From positions 43,991 to 71,938 of the forward strand of contig DAJR01000021.1 in assembly GCA_002496385.1 (NCBI GenBank): a stretch of 27,948 nucleotides of DNA, written 5' to 3'. A model generated the notes under the pieces. The model saw only the letters and a program-made list of their open reading frames with translations, had not been told where the DNA came from and did not search any database. Positions 1 through 7,449 of this stretch are shown piece by piece (position 1 is the stretch's first letter; each line of letters starts with the position of its first letter). A program made the position numbers and the translations under genes. The stretch comes from Methanomassiliicoccales archaeon UBA147. GTDB lineage: Archaea > Thermoplasmatota > Thermoplasmata > SG8-5.

Positions 1-30
1 ATCGAAGCTGGAAGGCTTCGATTTTCTTTG
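1..30 (+). terminator. hairpin followed by T-rich tract
   Basis: An 8-bp perfect stem (1-8 with 15-22) with a 6-nt loop is followed by a T-rich stretch (ttttcttt). This resembles an intrinsic terminator for something transcribed from left of the window, or one more hairpin of the structured segment that follows. The window edge prevents a decision. Confidence 0.3.
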
Positions 31-31
31 A

Positions 32-187
32 ACATATTAGGATGGCATGCAACGGTAGATTAACGACTGCTCATGCCGATTCATCTCAGTCCTAAAGGAC
101 GGAGCGTGGAGCAACCATACTTGGTTGCGACTTAGCCGAATCTTGATTCGGCACTATCTCGGCATCTGTGCAGTAATCCTAATGTGT
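32..187 (+). ncRNA. multi-stem structured segment, possible IS200/IS605-type end or guide-RNA scaffold
   Basis: No convincing ORF lies here, but the segment folds into a closed multibranch structure. A 12-bp closing helix (32-43 with 176-187, one G-U pair) encloses a 7-bp helix (73-79 with 159-165). Inside are three hairpins: CTC.GTCC-TAAA-GGAC.GAG (85-104), GCAACC/GGTTGC (111-128) and GCCGAAT/ATTCGGC (135-152). From memory, a CATCTC stem with a TAAA loop resembles right ends of IS200/IS605 (TnpB) elements, where a guide RNA is made. No tnpB is visible in the window, so an unrelated structured RNA is equally possible. The strand is assumed; the stems are symmetric. Confidence 0.45.
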
Positions 188-192
188 CCGAA

Positions 193-338
193 TTGCCTGG
201 GGTCTTTGTAAAAATAATATGAAATAGGGTCTAGGGTCTTTGTTCATTAATTAGTATATAGGGTCTAGGGTTGCTTGGAATTGCACTGCGCTGGCTGTTA
301 ATTACAGCCAGCTCGTCCCTAGCCCCTAGACCCCGGCA
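193..338. repeat. GGGTCTA telomere-like palindromic element, copy 1
   Basis: Left-arm units of GGGTCTAGGGTCTTTG type lie at about 193 (degenerate), 227 and 261, 34 bp apart. A 9-bp hairpin GCTGGCTGT/ACAGCCAGC (290-298 with 304-312, 5-nt loop) forms the centre. The right arm (about 317-334) carries CCCTAGCCCCTAGACCCC, the reverse complement of the left-arm unit. The element begins a few bases past the stop codon of the minus-strand gene ending at 350. Confidence 0.85.
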
Positions 339-349
339 TCCCATTGAGC

Positions 350-721
350 CTACGGGTACTTCCTGCAGTAATTGCAATACCACCGGTTGTACTGCTGGAC
401 GAAGGTCATCGGCTGGCGGCAGGTCGGGCAGTACTGGTACACAGGGGTCGGGGGCGGGGGCATGTAGCCATAGCCGGGAGCGCCGTATTGCTGTATGGGC
501 GGCCTTACCAGGAGCCAGATTATGAGCGGTATCAGGCCGAAGAAGAATACCAGCAAGGCCCAGAGGGCGCCGCTGGAACCTCTCTTCTCCGCATCCCTGT
601 AAACCCAGATGCAGACGTATACCCATACGAAAAAGAAAATTATGGCTATAAGGCATATCCCGGCCAGAACTGCCAGGGAAAATTCGTCGAACTCGGGCGG
701 CATCTGCAGAATTTCCAGCAT
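350..721 (-). CDS. small two-TM membrane protein with C-terminal zinc ribbon
   Basis: A 123-residue protein of no recognised named family. Two hydrophobic segments (about residues 14-41 and 51-72) are joined by a short charged loop (YRDAEKRGSSG). They are followed by a Pro/Gly/Tyr-rich linker (about 74-95) and a four-cysteine zinc ribbon, C98-x2-C101 and C116-x2-C119. The order suggests a membrane anchor presenting a zinc knuckle, probably to the cytoplasm. The ATG at 721 is supported by a GGAG Shine-Dalgarno 6 nt upstream, with a weak TATA-like TTAATA further back. It is codirectional with rtcB upstream (74 bp gap), and its 3' side abuts GGGTCTA element 1. Function unknown. Confidence 0.8.
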   Translation of the reverse strand: MLEILQMPPEFDEFSLAVLAGICLIAIIFFFVWVYVCIWVYRDAEKRGSSGALWALLVFFFGLIPLIIWLLVRPPIQQYGAPGYGYMPPPPTPVYQYCPTCRQPMTFVQQYNRWYCNYCRKYP

Positions 722-794
722 CTCAATCTCCGGATTAGTAATGCTGCCTGAGTATTAACAATTTTCTGTGGGGGTGCCAAGAATGCTGGCACAG

Positions 795-2252
795 CTAACC
801 TTTCATGACCCCGAGAGGTTTCAATCTTGCCACCAGCTTGGATATCCCGGCGCCGTCGACCACCTTTACAACATCGTCGATCCGCTTGTAGGCCATGGGC
901 GCCTCCTCGGTGAGGACTTCCTTGCTGGCCGCCCTGACATAGATGCCGTCCCTTCGCAGGTCTTCCTTTATCTGGCCTGAAGTGAACTGGCGTATCGCCT
1001 GCTGCCTGGACATAACCCTGCCCGCGCCGTGGCATGTTGAACCCCAGGTCTCCTTCATCGCGCTGGCGGTGCCTGCGAGCACGTAGCTTGCCGTGCCCAT
1101 GTCGCCGGGGATGATGACCGGTTGGCCCACATCCCGATAGTCCTGGGGGACATCGCTGTGGCCCGGGCCGAACGCTCGGGTCGCGCCTTTGCGATGGACA
1201 TAGACCTTCCTGCGCCTGCCGTCAATCTCGTGCTCCTCCAGCTTGGCGATGTTGTGGCACACGTCGTAAACCAGTTTCATATCCATCTCCTCCGCGCTCC
1301 TGGCCATGACCTTCTCGAAGGACTCCCTGACCCAGTGCAGTATCAGCTGCCGGTTGGCCCACGCGAAGTTCGCGCCGCAAGCCATCGCCTTGAAATATCC
1401 CTCGCCCTCGGGGGAGTGGGCAGGCGCGCATGCGAGCTGGCGGTCAGGCAGGTCGATGTTGTACTTCTTGACGGCCGACTCCATCTCGCGGATGTACTCG
1501 GTGGCTATCTGGTGGCCGGCGCCCCTGGAGCCGGTGTGGATCATGACCATTATCTGGCCGACATGGAGGATGCCATACGCTTTCGCGGCGACAGGGTCGA
1601 ATATCTCCTCGACACGCTGGACTTCAAGAAAGTGATTGCCCGCGCCCAGGCTCCCCAGCTGGGGCGCGCCCCTCTTCTTGGCGTCATGGCTGACGAATGA
1701 CGAATCGGCGTTCTTCATGCGCCCGTTTTCTTCAGTGTGGGCGATGTCGGATTCCCAGCCATAGCCATTTTGCACCGCCCACTCGGAACCTGTATCCAGC
1801 ACTTCGGTCAGCTGGTCCTGGTCAAGCCGAACTTTGCCCTTCGAGCCCAGGCCGGAAGGCACATTCTCGAACATAGAGTCGATGAGGGCGTTGACCTTGC
1901 CCCTGACATCCTGTTCAGAGAGATTGGTCCTGACCAGGCGCACGCCGCAGTTGATGTCGAACCCCACGCCGCCCGGCGAGAGTACGCCCTCGTCGAAATC
2001 TGTTGCCGCGACCCCGCCGATGGGGAAGCCGTAACCCCAATGAATATCCGGCATGGCCATGGACCGTCCCAGAATCCCGGGGATGAAAGCGACATTGGCC
2101 ACCTGCTCCAGTGCGTTGTCCCTCTTGACCTGCTCCATCATCCTGGCGTCAGCGAAAACGAGGCCCTGGGTGCGCATGCCCTTCTTGTAGCTCATGGGTA
2201 TCTCGAAACGGAAATCGTCCAGCTTTGTCAGGGGGCCTGTCCAGTCTGCCAT
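795..2252 (-). CDS. rtcB: RtcB tRNA-splicing RNA ligase (3'-phosphate/5'-OH)
   Basis: A 485-residue, full-length RtcB. This family joins 2',3'-cyclic phosphate or 3'-phosphate ends to 5'-OH RNA ends in archaeal tRNA splicing, using GTP and Mn2+. Visible signatures are MPDIHWGYGFPIGG (67-80), GFDINCGVRL with the metal-binding cysteine C102, GAGNHFLEVQ (203-212), MIHTGSRGAGHQ (237-248) and STCHGAGR with H408, the expected guanylylated histidine. No intein is present, although RtcB genes in some archaea carry one. The ATG at 2252 follows a GAGG Shine-Dalgarno (7-nt spacing), with TTAAATAT at about 2284-2291 as the likely TATA box. It is divergent from the MFS gene across GGGTCTA element 2. Confidence 0.96.
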   Translation of the reverse strand: MADWTGPLTKLDDFRFEIPMSYKKGMRTQGLVFADARMMEQVKRDNALEQVANVAFIPGILGRSMAMPDIHWGYGFPIGGVAATDFDEGVLSPGGVGFDINCGVRLVRTNLSEQDVRGKVNALIDSMFENVPSGLGSKGKVRLDQDQLTEVLDTGSEWAVQNGYGWESDIAHTEENGRMKNADSSFVSHDAKKRGAPQLGSLGAGNHFLEVQRVEEIFDPVAAKAYGILHVGQIMVMIHTGSRGAGHQIATEYIREMESAVKKYNIDLPDRQLACAPAHSPEGEGYFKAMACGANFAWANRQLILHWVRESFEKVMARSAEEMDMKLVYDVCHNIAKLEEHEIDGRRRKVYVHRKGATRAFGPGHSDVPQDYRDVGQPVIIPGDMGTASYVLAGTASAMKETWGSTCHGAGRVMSRQQAIRQFTSGQIKEDLRRDGIYVRAASKEVLTEEAPMAYKRIDDVVKVVDGAGISKLVARLKPLGVMKG

Positions 2253-2311
2253 TGTATCGCCTCGGGGGAGTATGCGGGGGCATGATATTTAAGGGTGACG
2301 CCGGCGGTCGC

Positions 2312-2547
2312 GGGGGTCTGGGGTCTTTGTTAACATAAAGGGAAGAAGGGTCTAGGGTCTTTGCCAACATTTAGGAAGGATAGGGTCTAGGGTCTTTGCT
2401 GATATATAGGGTCTGGGGTTGCTTGGAATTGCATAGCGCTGGCTGTTCGTTGCAGCCAGCGCTTAGCCCCTAGCCCCTAGCCCCTAGACCCTAGCCCCTA
2501 GACCCTTCCAACCAATAAAAAAACTAGACCCTAGACCCCAGCCCCTC
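2312..2547. repeat. GGGTCTA telomere-like palindromic element, copy 2 (largest)
   Basis: This element fills most of the rtcB-MFS divergent intergenic region. Left-arm units GGGTCT(A/G)GGGTCTTTG start at 2314, 2348 and 2383, with a degenerate one at 2409. The centre is an 11-bp hairpin AGCGCTGGCTG/CAGCCAGCGCT (2435-2445 with 2453-2463). The right arm (2464-2545) has heptamers TAGCCCC x3, TAGACCC, TAGCCCC, TAGACCC, then a 22-bp AT-rich spacer and TAGACCCTAGACCCC. The block from the last left unit to the hairpin (TTGCTTGGAATTGCA) is shared with copy 1. Apart from promoter motifs at its edges, I see nothing else in this stretch. Confidence 0.9.
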
Positions 2548-2550
2548 CAT

Positions 2551-2560
2551 CAATTAAATA
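2551..2560 (+). promoter_or_regulatory. TATA-like box of the MFS gene
   Basis: The AT-rich ATTAAATA lies centred about 26 bp upstream of the ATG at 2582, in otherwise GC-rich DNA and immediately after GGGTCTA element 2. This spacing predicts a leaderless transcript starting at or next to the ATG. Confidence 0.6.
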
Positions 2561-2581
2561 CAAGACCGCAATCCCCGCCCA

Positions 2582-3697
2582 ATGAAAGCCGACACAGTCA
2601 ACGCACTGTCCAATGCCGCCCTGTTCGGGTCGCTGCTGCTCATCCCGCTGTTCGCCGAGGAGCTTGGCGCAAGCCCCTCCCAGATAGGCGTGATAGTGGC
2701 CGCCTATGCATTGTCCAATTTCATCTCCAGTTACATCTTCGGCAGGCTGGCGGATGTCCACGGCCGCAGGATTTTCCTGATCGCGGGGCTCATTCTCTCA
2801 TCGGCGGCCTGCGCAGTCCAGTACCTCGCGGTTGACACGCTCACCCTTCTGGCCACAAGGATAATGCTCGGCTTCGCGGCGGGAATATTCCCGGCCGCGC
2901 TGATGGCGTACGCCTACGAGCACAGGTCCAACATGACCAAGTTCATGGCCTGGGGTTCCGCAGGGTGGGGCATCGGGACGCTGGTCGCGGGCATCACGGC
3001 CACCTGGTTCACGATAAGGGAGCCTTTCCTCTTCACGGCCGTGCTCATGGCCCTGAACATCCCAATAGCTATGAAGATGCGGTTCAGGAAGGAGCGGAAG
3101 ATGTCCGTGCCTTTCTTCCCAATCGCCTTGATAAAGAAGAACTTCGAGGTTTACGGGCCGGTGCTGGTGCGGCACACCGGGGCATGTGCCATCTGGGTGA
3201 TGTTTCCTATGTTCATCAGGGAGATGGACGGCGCCGAGGGCGCGCTCTTCTTCTGGGTCGGCGTGATGTACGCGATAAATTCGTTCAGCCAGTTCATTTT
3301 TATGCGATACCTTAGATATAAAAGCTCAGTCCTCATCCCCTGGGGAATGGTCGCCAGCGCCGCGACCTTCCTGCTTTTCATTGTCTGCCACGACATCTGG
3401 ACACTCATGGCCACGCAGGTCGTGCTGGCGCTGTCCTGGGCGCTGATATACGTCGGCTCGGTGAATTTCGTCATGGCACACAACGAGGAGCACGCAACTG
3501 CCACAGGCTTCCTGAACTCGGTGTTCCAGATATCCTCGATCCTGGGGGCTCTCGCGGGGGGCTTCATCATCGACGCGACAGGCGATTTGCTGGCCCCGAT
3601 GTGGCTGGCCTCGGGGATGGCGGTTGCCGGTCTACTTCTCTATTATCCGCTGAGAAAACATAGGCTGGCAAAAAATGGGACAACTGCTGCGAGTTGA
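2582..3697 (+). CDS. MFS transporter
   Basis: A 371-residue polytopic membrane protein of the major facilitator superfamily, slightly short but with about 12 hydrophobic segments. The loop 2-3 signature GRLADVHGRR (residues 54-63) is the classic motif A. The second half begins after a basic central loop (about RFRKERKM). The family moves small molecules by uniport, symport or antiport; nothing in the sequence fixes the substrate. The start is set by the TATA box 26 bp upstream, and no Shine-Dalgarno is visible, consistent with a leaderless message. It stands alone, divergent from rtcB and convergent with the GT2 gene, with a GGGTCTA element on each side. Confidence 0.9.
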   Translation: MKADTVNALSNAALFGSLLLIPLFAEELGASPSQIGVIVAAYALSNFISSYIFGRLADVHGRRIFLIAGLILSSAACAVQYLAVDTLTLLATRIMLGFAAGIFPAALMAYAYEHRSNMTKFMAWGSAGWGIGTLVAGITATWFTIREPFLFTAVLMALNIPIAMKMRFRKERKMSVPFFPIALIKKNFEVYGPVLVRHTGACAIWVMFPMFIREMDGAEGALFFWVGVMYAINSFSQFIFMRYLRYKSSVLIPWGMVASAATFLLFIVCHDIWTLMATQVVLALSWALIYVGSVNFVMAHNEEHATATGFLNSVFQISSILGALAGGFIIDATGDLLAPMWLASGMAVAGLLLYYPLRKHRLAKNGTTAAS

Positions 3698-3713
3698 ACC
3701 GACATCCAACAAA

Positions 3714-3860
3714 GGGTCTAGGGTCTTTGCTCACAATATGCTGTAAAGGGTCTAGGGTCTTTGGTTGTAAAATGAGATAAAGGGGCTAGGGATTGCTGGC
3801 TGTTCATTACAGCCAGCACAAAACAAATGTTAACAACCCTAGACCCTAGCCCCCAGACCC
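3714..3860. repeat. GGGTCTA telomere-like palindromic element, copy 3
   Basis: GGGTCTAGGGTCTTTG-type units start at 3714, 3748 and (degenerate, GGGGCTAGGG) 3782, each 34 bp apart. The central hairpin is GCTGGCTGT/ACAGCCAGC (3795-3803 with 3809-3817, loop TCATT). The right arm CCCTAGACCCTAGCCCCCAGACCC is at about 3837-3860. It lacks the TTGCTTGGAATTGCA block of copies 1 and 2. It lies between the convergent MFS and GT2 genes, where it could act as a bidirectional 3' structure. Confidence 0.88.
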
Positions 3861-3951
3861 AGATATATAAAATCATTATTTGAACATCATTCTGCTGACA
3901 ACGTGCATCCAGGCAATACTATCTCGGTAACAATGTAATGAACCCGACAAT

Positions 3952-4779
3952 CTAACGTTCGCTGGCCTTCGACTTCCTCAGCCTTTCCTTGGCGATCTGC
4001 CTTTTCCCCACGACCTTGCAGAACAGGTACCCGAAGAACGAGAACAGCAGGCGCAGGAGCTTCCAGATGTTCTCTTCCTTGGAGACTTTCACCATCTCCA
4101 GCGGGCTGTAGGATGTCCAGAGGTTCCCATGCCGCAGCGTGAGTTCCTTCCTGCCGAAGCCGTACCAGAAGCTCTGCTTGAAGAATCCTGAGAACGAGGA
4201 CCGGGCGTTGTGATAGACTATCGCGGTGGGCCAGTAGACGAGCCTGTACCCCGCCTCGACAGCGCGATAATTGAGGTCCACCTCTTCCGCCTCCTTGAAC
4301 CAGGGGTCGAAACCGTCAATCGCCTCGAACGCCTTCTTCCTGTAGGCCAGATTGACGCTCGGATAGGTTATGTCCACGCCGTTGAACAGCATGCCAACCC
4401 TTTTCAATGATATGAAACCGGCATACCCCAGGCGCACCTCCCGGCCCGCAACGACGTCCGCATTCTCCATCGCCTTGAGCAGTTCGTCCACCCACAGGGC
4501 ATGGGCGATGGCATCGGCGTCGATGAACGCGACAATGTCCCCGGCGGATTTCTCAACGCCGTAATTCCTGCCCTCCCCCCGGGTCCCCGGCTGGACCAGG
4601 AGCCTGACGAAAGGCCATTTGGCGGAATATTCCCTGACAATCTCCTGGGTGCCGTCGGTGCTGTTGGCATCGACCACGAGCACCTCGTCCGGCTTCCGGG
4701 ACTGGTGTACCAGGCTGTCCAGGCAGTCGCGCATGAAAACGCCCGCATTCCTCGTGATGACGACGACGCTCAGCTTCAT
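3952..4779 (-). CDS. family 2 glycosyltransferase (GT-A fold)
   Basis: A 275-residue GT2-type transferase, which moves a sugar from a nucleotide-activated donor to an envelope glycan or lipid acceptor. The N-terminus MKLSVVVITRNAG begins the Rossmann-like nucleotide-binding half, with VVDANSTDGT at 35-44. FIDADA (85-90) is the metal-binding DxD, and EEVD (165-168) matches the family's catalytic-base region. The C-terminus (about 225-275) is hydrophobic then very basic (RQIAKERLRKSK), suggesting peripheral membrane attachment. The ATG at 4779 has TTTATAAA centred 27 bp upstream, so it is probably leaderless. Acceptor and donor cannot be told from sequence. The nearby GT39-like gene suggests glycan work in this neighbourhood. 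Confidence 0.92.
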   Translation of the reverse strand: MKLSVVVITRNAGVFMRDCLDSLVHQSRKPDEVLVVDANSTDGTQEIVREYSAKWPFVRLLVQPGTRGEGRNYGVEKSAGDIVAFIDADAIAHALWVDELLKAMENADVVAGREVRLGYAGFISLKRVGMLFNGVDITYPSVNLAYRKKAFEAIDGFDPWFKEAEEVDLNYRAVEAGYRLVYWPTAIVYHNARSSFSGFFKQSFWYGFGRKELTLRHGNLWTSYSPLEMVKVSKEENIWKLLRLLFSFFGYLFCKVVGKRQIAKERLRKSKASER

Positions 4780-4802
4780 CGTGGCTATTTATATTCTGCA
4801 TC

Positions 4803-4810
4803 TTTATAAA
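4803..4810 (-). promoter_or_regulatory. TATA box of the GT2 gene
   Basis: TTTATAAA, read on the minus strand, is centred about 27 bp upstream of the ATG at 4779. Its position fits a leaderless transcript. Confidence 0.6.
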
Positions 4811-4870
4811 ACTTTCGGAATTATTATAATAAGCGGGACATAATATTTACTATGGCAATGCACGCAGCCG

Positions 4871-5383
4871 TCAGCCAACCCAGATGCAGCCAAGGATTGC
4901 GGCAATCGACAGCGCGTTCAGGTGGGAATCGCCCAGATGGCGCGGCCCGATAGCCAGCCTGCCCCACCCCGACCAGAATCTGTCGGAGGAGGAATCGGTC
5001 TCTCTGACCCAGGAGAGGGGGTTCAGGTTCCTCGGAAATGTGAACACGGTCTGCCCCGTGGCGAACTCTGCCAGCACATGCGCGAGGGCGCCGATTCCAA
5101 GGGCAGACATGAATAGGAATATCGGGCCGGATTCAGCCATTTGCATCAAAACCAGGATGTACCCAGCCATGCCGGCCAGGTATAGGCTCAGCAGGGCGAT
5201 GCCAAGTGAGTGCCCGACGGGTGTGCCTTCGGATACCCTGGAATCCGCCAGGTCGATGTTGAAGGCTATAGCCACCGCCGCGGCGAGAAAGATGTTCCAT
5301 GATACCGGCTCGGCTCCCATTGCAAGGTTGAGCATTGCTGTGAATGCGGCAGCCAGAAGCGCGGGGGTCAGCTGGTTGGACAT
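4871..5383 (-). CDS. polytopic membrane protein, possibly DUF457/YdjM-like
   Basis: A 170-residue membrane protein with about four hydrophobic segments. PVGHSLGIALLSLY, and later HVLAEFATGQTVFTFPRNLNPLSW, recall the His-bearing segments and the short P-x-x-x-L-W-like end motif of DUF457/YdjM membrane proteins (sometimes labelled membrane-bound metal-dependent hydrolases). This is a weak resemblance. The frame stays open to an upstream ATG at 5440, but I prefer the ATG at 5383 because a TATA-like TTAAATATC (5402-5410) is about 25 bp upstream of it. The extra 19 residues of the longer form look like translated promoter. It shares a 91-bp divergent promoter region with the GT39-like gene. Confidence 0.65.
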   Translation of the reverse strand: MSNQLTPALLAAAFTAMLNLAMGAEPVSWNIFLAAAVAIAFNIDLADSRVSEGTPVGHSLGIALLSLYLAGMAGYILVLMQMAESGPIFLFMSALGIGALAHVLAEFATGQTVFTFPRNLNPLSWVRETDSSSDRFWSGWGRLAIGPRHLGDSHLNALSIAAILGCIWVG

Positions 5384-5474
5384 AGGCCTGCCCACAGCAC
5401 ACCGATATTTAACAGGGCTGTGCAGATGTAGCCTTGGCAAACAATATTAATAATCCCGATTTCTTTCATGGCAC
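5384..5474. promoter_or_regulatory. divergent promoter region with two TATA-like boxes
   Basis: One AT-rich box (about 5402-5411, minus reading TTAAATATC) lies about 25 bp before the ATG at 5383. A second (about 5441-5453, AATATTAATAAT) lies about 27 bp before the ATG at 5475. Both spacings fit leaderless transcription in opposite directions. Confidence 0.55.
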
Positions 5475-7214
5475 ATGAAGATGCAGTCGGCGGCATTGCT
5501 CGCCCGCATCGGTGAGAAGCACTGCATTGCCGCATTGGCCTTGACTTTCACGATACTGGCCATCCTCGTCGCCGCAGCCCCGTACGACCCTTCGACAGAC
5601 CTGGCAGACGCCACGACCAACGATATCTGGATAGAGCACTATTCTCATGGAATATACCACATCCCTTTCAGTGAATGGACATACGGCCAGACACAGAGCG
5701 TCGTGGTGGAATACCGAGGCGAGTACGTCGTCGTCAACGAGAAAGGCCCGGGCCATGTCATGGCCATGATCCCCTTCCGGTCGGTTGGGGCGGAGTTCCT
5801 TTTCGCGCCGACAATGGCCGCGCTGGCGGTTGCGGGGACCTACATGCTCGGCAGGCGGCTGTTCGGCTGGCCGGCGGGATTCATCGCATCCCTCCTGGTC
5901 ATGTTCAACCTGTCGGTAGTAGTGATGTGGCACCGGTATTATTGGACCGATGCTTCTACCATGCATTTCCTGGTTTTCTCGGTTTGGCTTTTCGTCGAGG
6001 GCATTTACCGGTTCAACGGAAGATCGCTTGACCCGAATCAGGCCGGTCCTGTTTCCCCGAGGGAGAAACTGCTCGGCCTTGGCCTTGGAGCCCTGGCCGG
6101 AATATTCTTCGGGATATCGGTCTCGACCAGGTACCCCACAGGATTGCTGGTGGCCATATTTCCGTTGTTCCTCTTCGGGTTCTATCTCAAGAGAATGTCG
6201 CCGGACATCCGTGGGAAGAGGATTGCAGGTGCAATTAGGAAAGGACTGCCGGCAATCGTCCAACTCGGAGCCTTCGCGCTCGGCCTGGCCCTGGTCCTTG
6301 TCCCGCTGATGCAGTACAACGCAACATACTTCGGAGGGCCTTTCAACTCGGGCTATGACGCGACCCTGCTTTTCAAGTTCGACCCTGCCGCCGGCCTGGA
6401 GTCCAGAAACACCAGCACGGTCTGGACCGGGGACATCGGCTCGTATGTCTCGACAGCCTTCGGAAACCTGGTCCTGCTCGCCCCCATGTTCCTTGCCAGG
6501 ATGCCGGCGCTCGTTTTTCTGCCTGTCGGGCTTTATTGCCTGAGGAGAAAAAAGCCAGAGCTGGCCATGTTGTCCGCCTGGATTGGCATCAACTTCTACA
6601 CGTACCTGTCGCTGGAGTGGGTGGACATGTATGCCCACCCCCATCTCATGCCCTGGGAGCCGAGGTACTGGATGCCCTCCCTCCCTGCAATAGCGATAAT
6701 CGCCGGCCTGGCGATTCACAGGCTTTCCAAATGGCTTGTGACAAGGTGGTCCCGAAGAATAAATTGGCCAGATGCGGGCCTCCGGGCAGGAAGGGTCCTC
6801 GCTGCCGGAGCCATCGCAGGTGCGCTGGTGCTGCTAAGCGCAGTGCCTTCGCTCCAGTACATCGCGGAACCACCTGCCGCAGGCCACCAGCCGCAGCAGG
6901 CCCTGGTCGTGACCACCGACCAGCTCCTTAAACATCCCGAGGAATTCCTCGGGAGGCAGGTGATACTCGCCAATGCCACCGTTACCGCCGTCATCTTGGA
7001 CGGGGTCATAATCCAGAGCGCGGGTTCGGAAGCGCGCTTACCTGTGAGGTTCGTTGAATGGCCTCCCGGGAGCCAGCCCCAATTCGCTGTCGGAGACAAT
7101 GTGGCTGTCAGGGGGGTCTTCGTTCGCGAGCCGGCACCTCCGGGGATGCCGCCCAGATACCACATCGGCGTCAAATATGGCACTCAGGACTTCGCAAGGC
7201 TTATTACCCCTTAA
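5475..7214 (+). CDS. GT39/ArnT-like membrane glycosyltransferase with C-terminal OB-like domain
   Basis: A 579-residue protein. One N-terminal TM segment (about 17-37) is followed by a long extracytoplasmic loop containing the conserved-looking NEKGPGHVMAMIP (88-100), then roughly ten TM segments to about residue 470. This is the architecture of GT-C mannosyl/arabinosyltransferases (PMT/ArnT), which use polyprenyl-phosphate sugars on the outer membrane face. Residues 474-579 form a soluble tail of short beta-like stretches (GRQVILANATVTAV...VGDNVAVRGVFV) that reads as an OB fold of the CcmE/tRNA-anticodon type, an unusual addition. The ATG at 5475 has its TATA box about 27 bp upstream. An out-of-frame ATG lies at 5468. 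Confidence 0.8.
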   Translation: MKMQSAALLARIGEKHCIAALALTFTILAILVAAAPYDPSTDLADATTNDIWIEHYSHGIYHIPFSEWTYGQTQSVVVEYRGEYVVVNEKGPGHVMAMIPFRSVGAEFLFAPTMAALAVAGTYMLGRRLFGWPAGFIASLLVMFNLSVVVMWHRYYWTDASTMHFLVFSVWLFVEGIYRFNGRSLDPNQAGPVSPREKLLGLGLGALAGIFFGISVSTRYPTGLLVAIFPLFLFGFYLKRMSPDIRGKRIAGAIRKGLPAIVQLGAFALGLALVLVPLMQYNATYFGGPFNSGYDATLLFKFDPAAGLESRNTSTVWTGDIGSYVSTAFGNLVLLAPMFLARMPALVFLPVGLYCLRRKKPELAMLSAWIGINFYTYLSLEWVDMYAHPHLMPWEPRYWMPSLPAIAIIAGLAIHRLSKWLVTRWSRRINWPDAGLRAGRVLAAGAIAGALVLLSAVPSLQYIAEPPAAGHQPQQALVVTTDQLLKHPEEFLGRQVILANATVTAVILDGVIIQSAGSEARLPVRFVEWPPGSQPQFAVGDNVAVRGVFVREPAPPGMPPRYHIGVKYGTQDFARLITP

Positions 7215-7230
7215 GGGATATCAAGAGCTG

Positions 7231-7440
7231 ATGCCAGTCAACTACTGCCCGTACTGCGGAAGGTTCATGATGATGAAAGAATTTGACCATGCCTGCGACC
7301 AAGTTAATGTGGCCAATGACAGGAAGGAATGGTGCAGTAGATGCGGGGGAAGCATGGACCCGATGACCAGCGATGCGGAGCAGGGATTATGTTATATCTG
7401 CATGAGCAAAATCGATGCATTTTCGAAGGAGTTCGATTAG
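7231..7440 (+). CDS. small double zinc-ribbon protein
   Basis: A 69-residue protein starting at an ATG 16 bp after the GT39-like stop, probably in one transcript with it. Two metal-binding clusters are visible: CPYCG (C6, C9) with H20/C22, and CSRCGG (C35, C38) with C54-x2-C57. The distinctive core is EWCSRCGGSMDPMT (33-46), and the protein ends IDAFSKEFD. Small archaeal zinc ribbons of this kind often bind nucleic acid or protein partners, but no function can be assigned. The second half is repeated at 7663-7789 as a frameshifted copy, followed by the same intergenic repeat. Confidence 0.75.
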   Translation: MPVNYCPYCGRFMMMKEFDHACDQVNVANDRKEWCSRCGGSMDPMTSDAEQGLCYICMSKIDAFSKEFD

Positions 7441-7449
7441 TCCAGTTAT

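Noticed and set aside
32..187. tRNA or RNase P / SRP RNA at the left edge
   Set aside because: No cloverleaf with acceptor, T-loop or CCA features, and none of the conserved RNase P or SRP motifs I could look for by eye.
1122..1700. 192-residue plus-strand frame opposite rtcB, and similar ones opposite the surface protein (21982-22800, 22840-23460)
   Set aside because: Complete overlap with well-supported genes on the other strand and no recognisable protein features.
193..3860. 34-bp periodicity of GGGTCTAGGGTCTTTG units taken as a CRISPR array
   Set aside because: Only two to four units per site, short AT-rich spacers, arms that are inverted around a hairpin, three separate sites, and no cas gene.
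3917..3951. Possible degenerate relic of the four-hairpin repeat (CGGTAACAATG, GACAATCT) between element 3 and the GT2 stop
   Set aside because: The shared words are short and no stem is preserved; chance similarity is likely.
5466..6719. 417-residue open frame on the minus strand opposite the GT39-like gene
   Set aside because: It is low-complexity, charged and Gly/Arg-rich, with no domain, promoter or coding logic, and mirrors GC-rich codons of the real gene.
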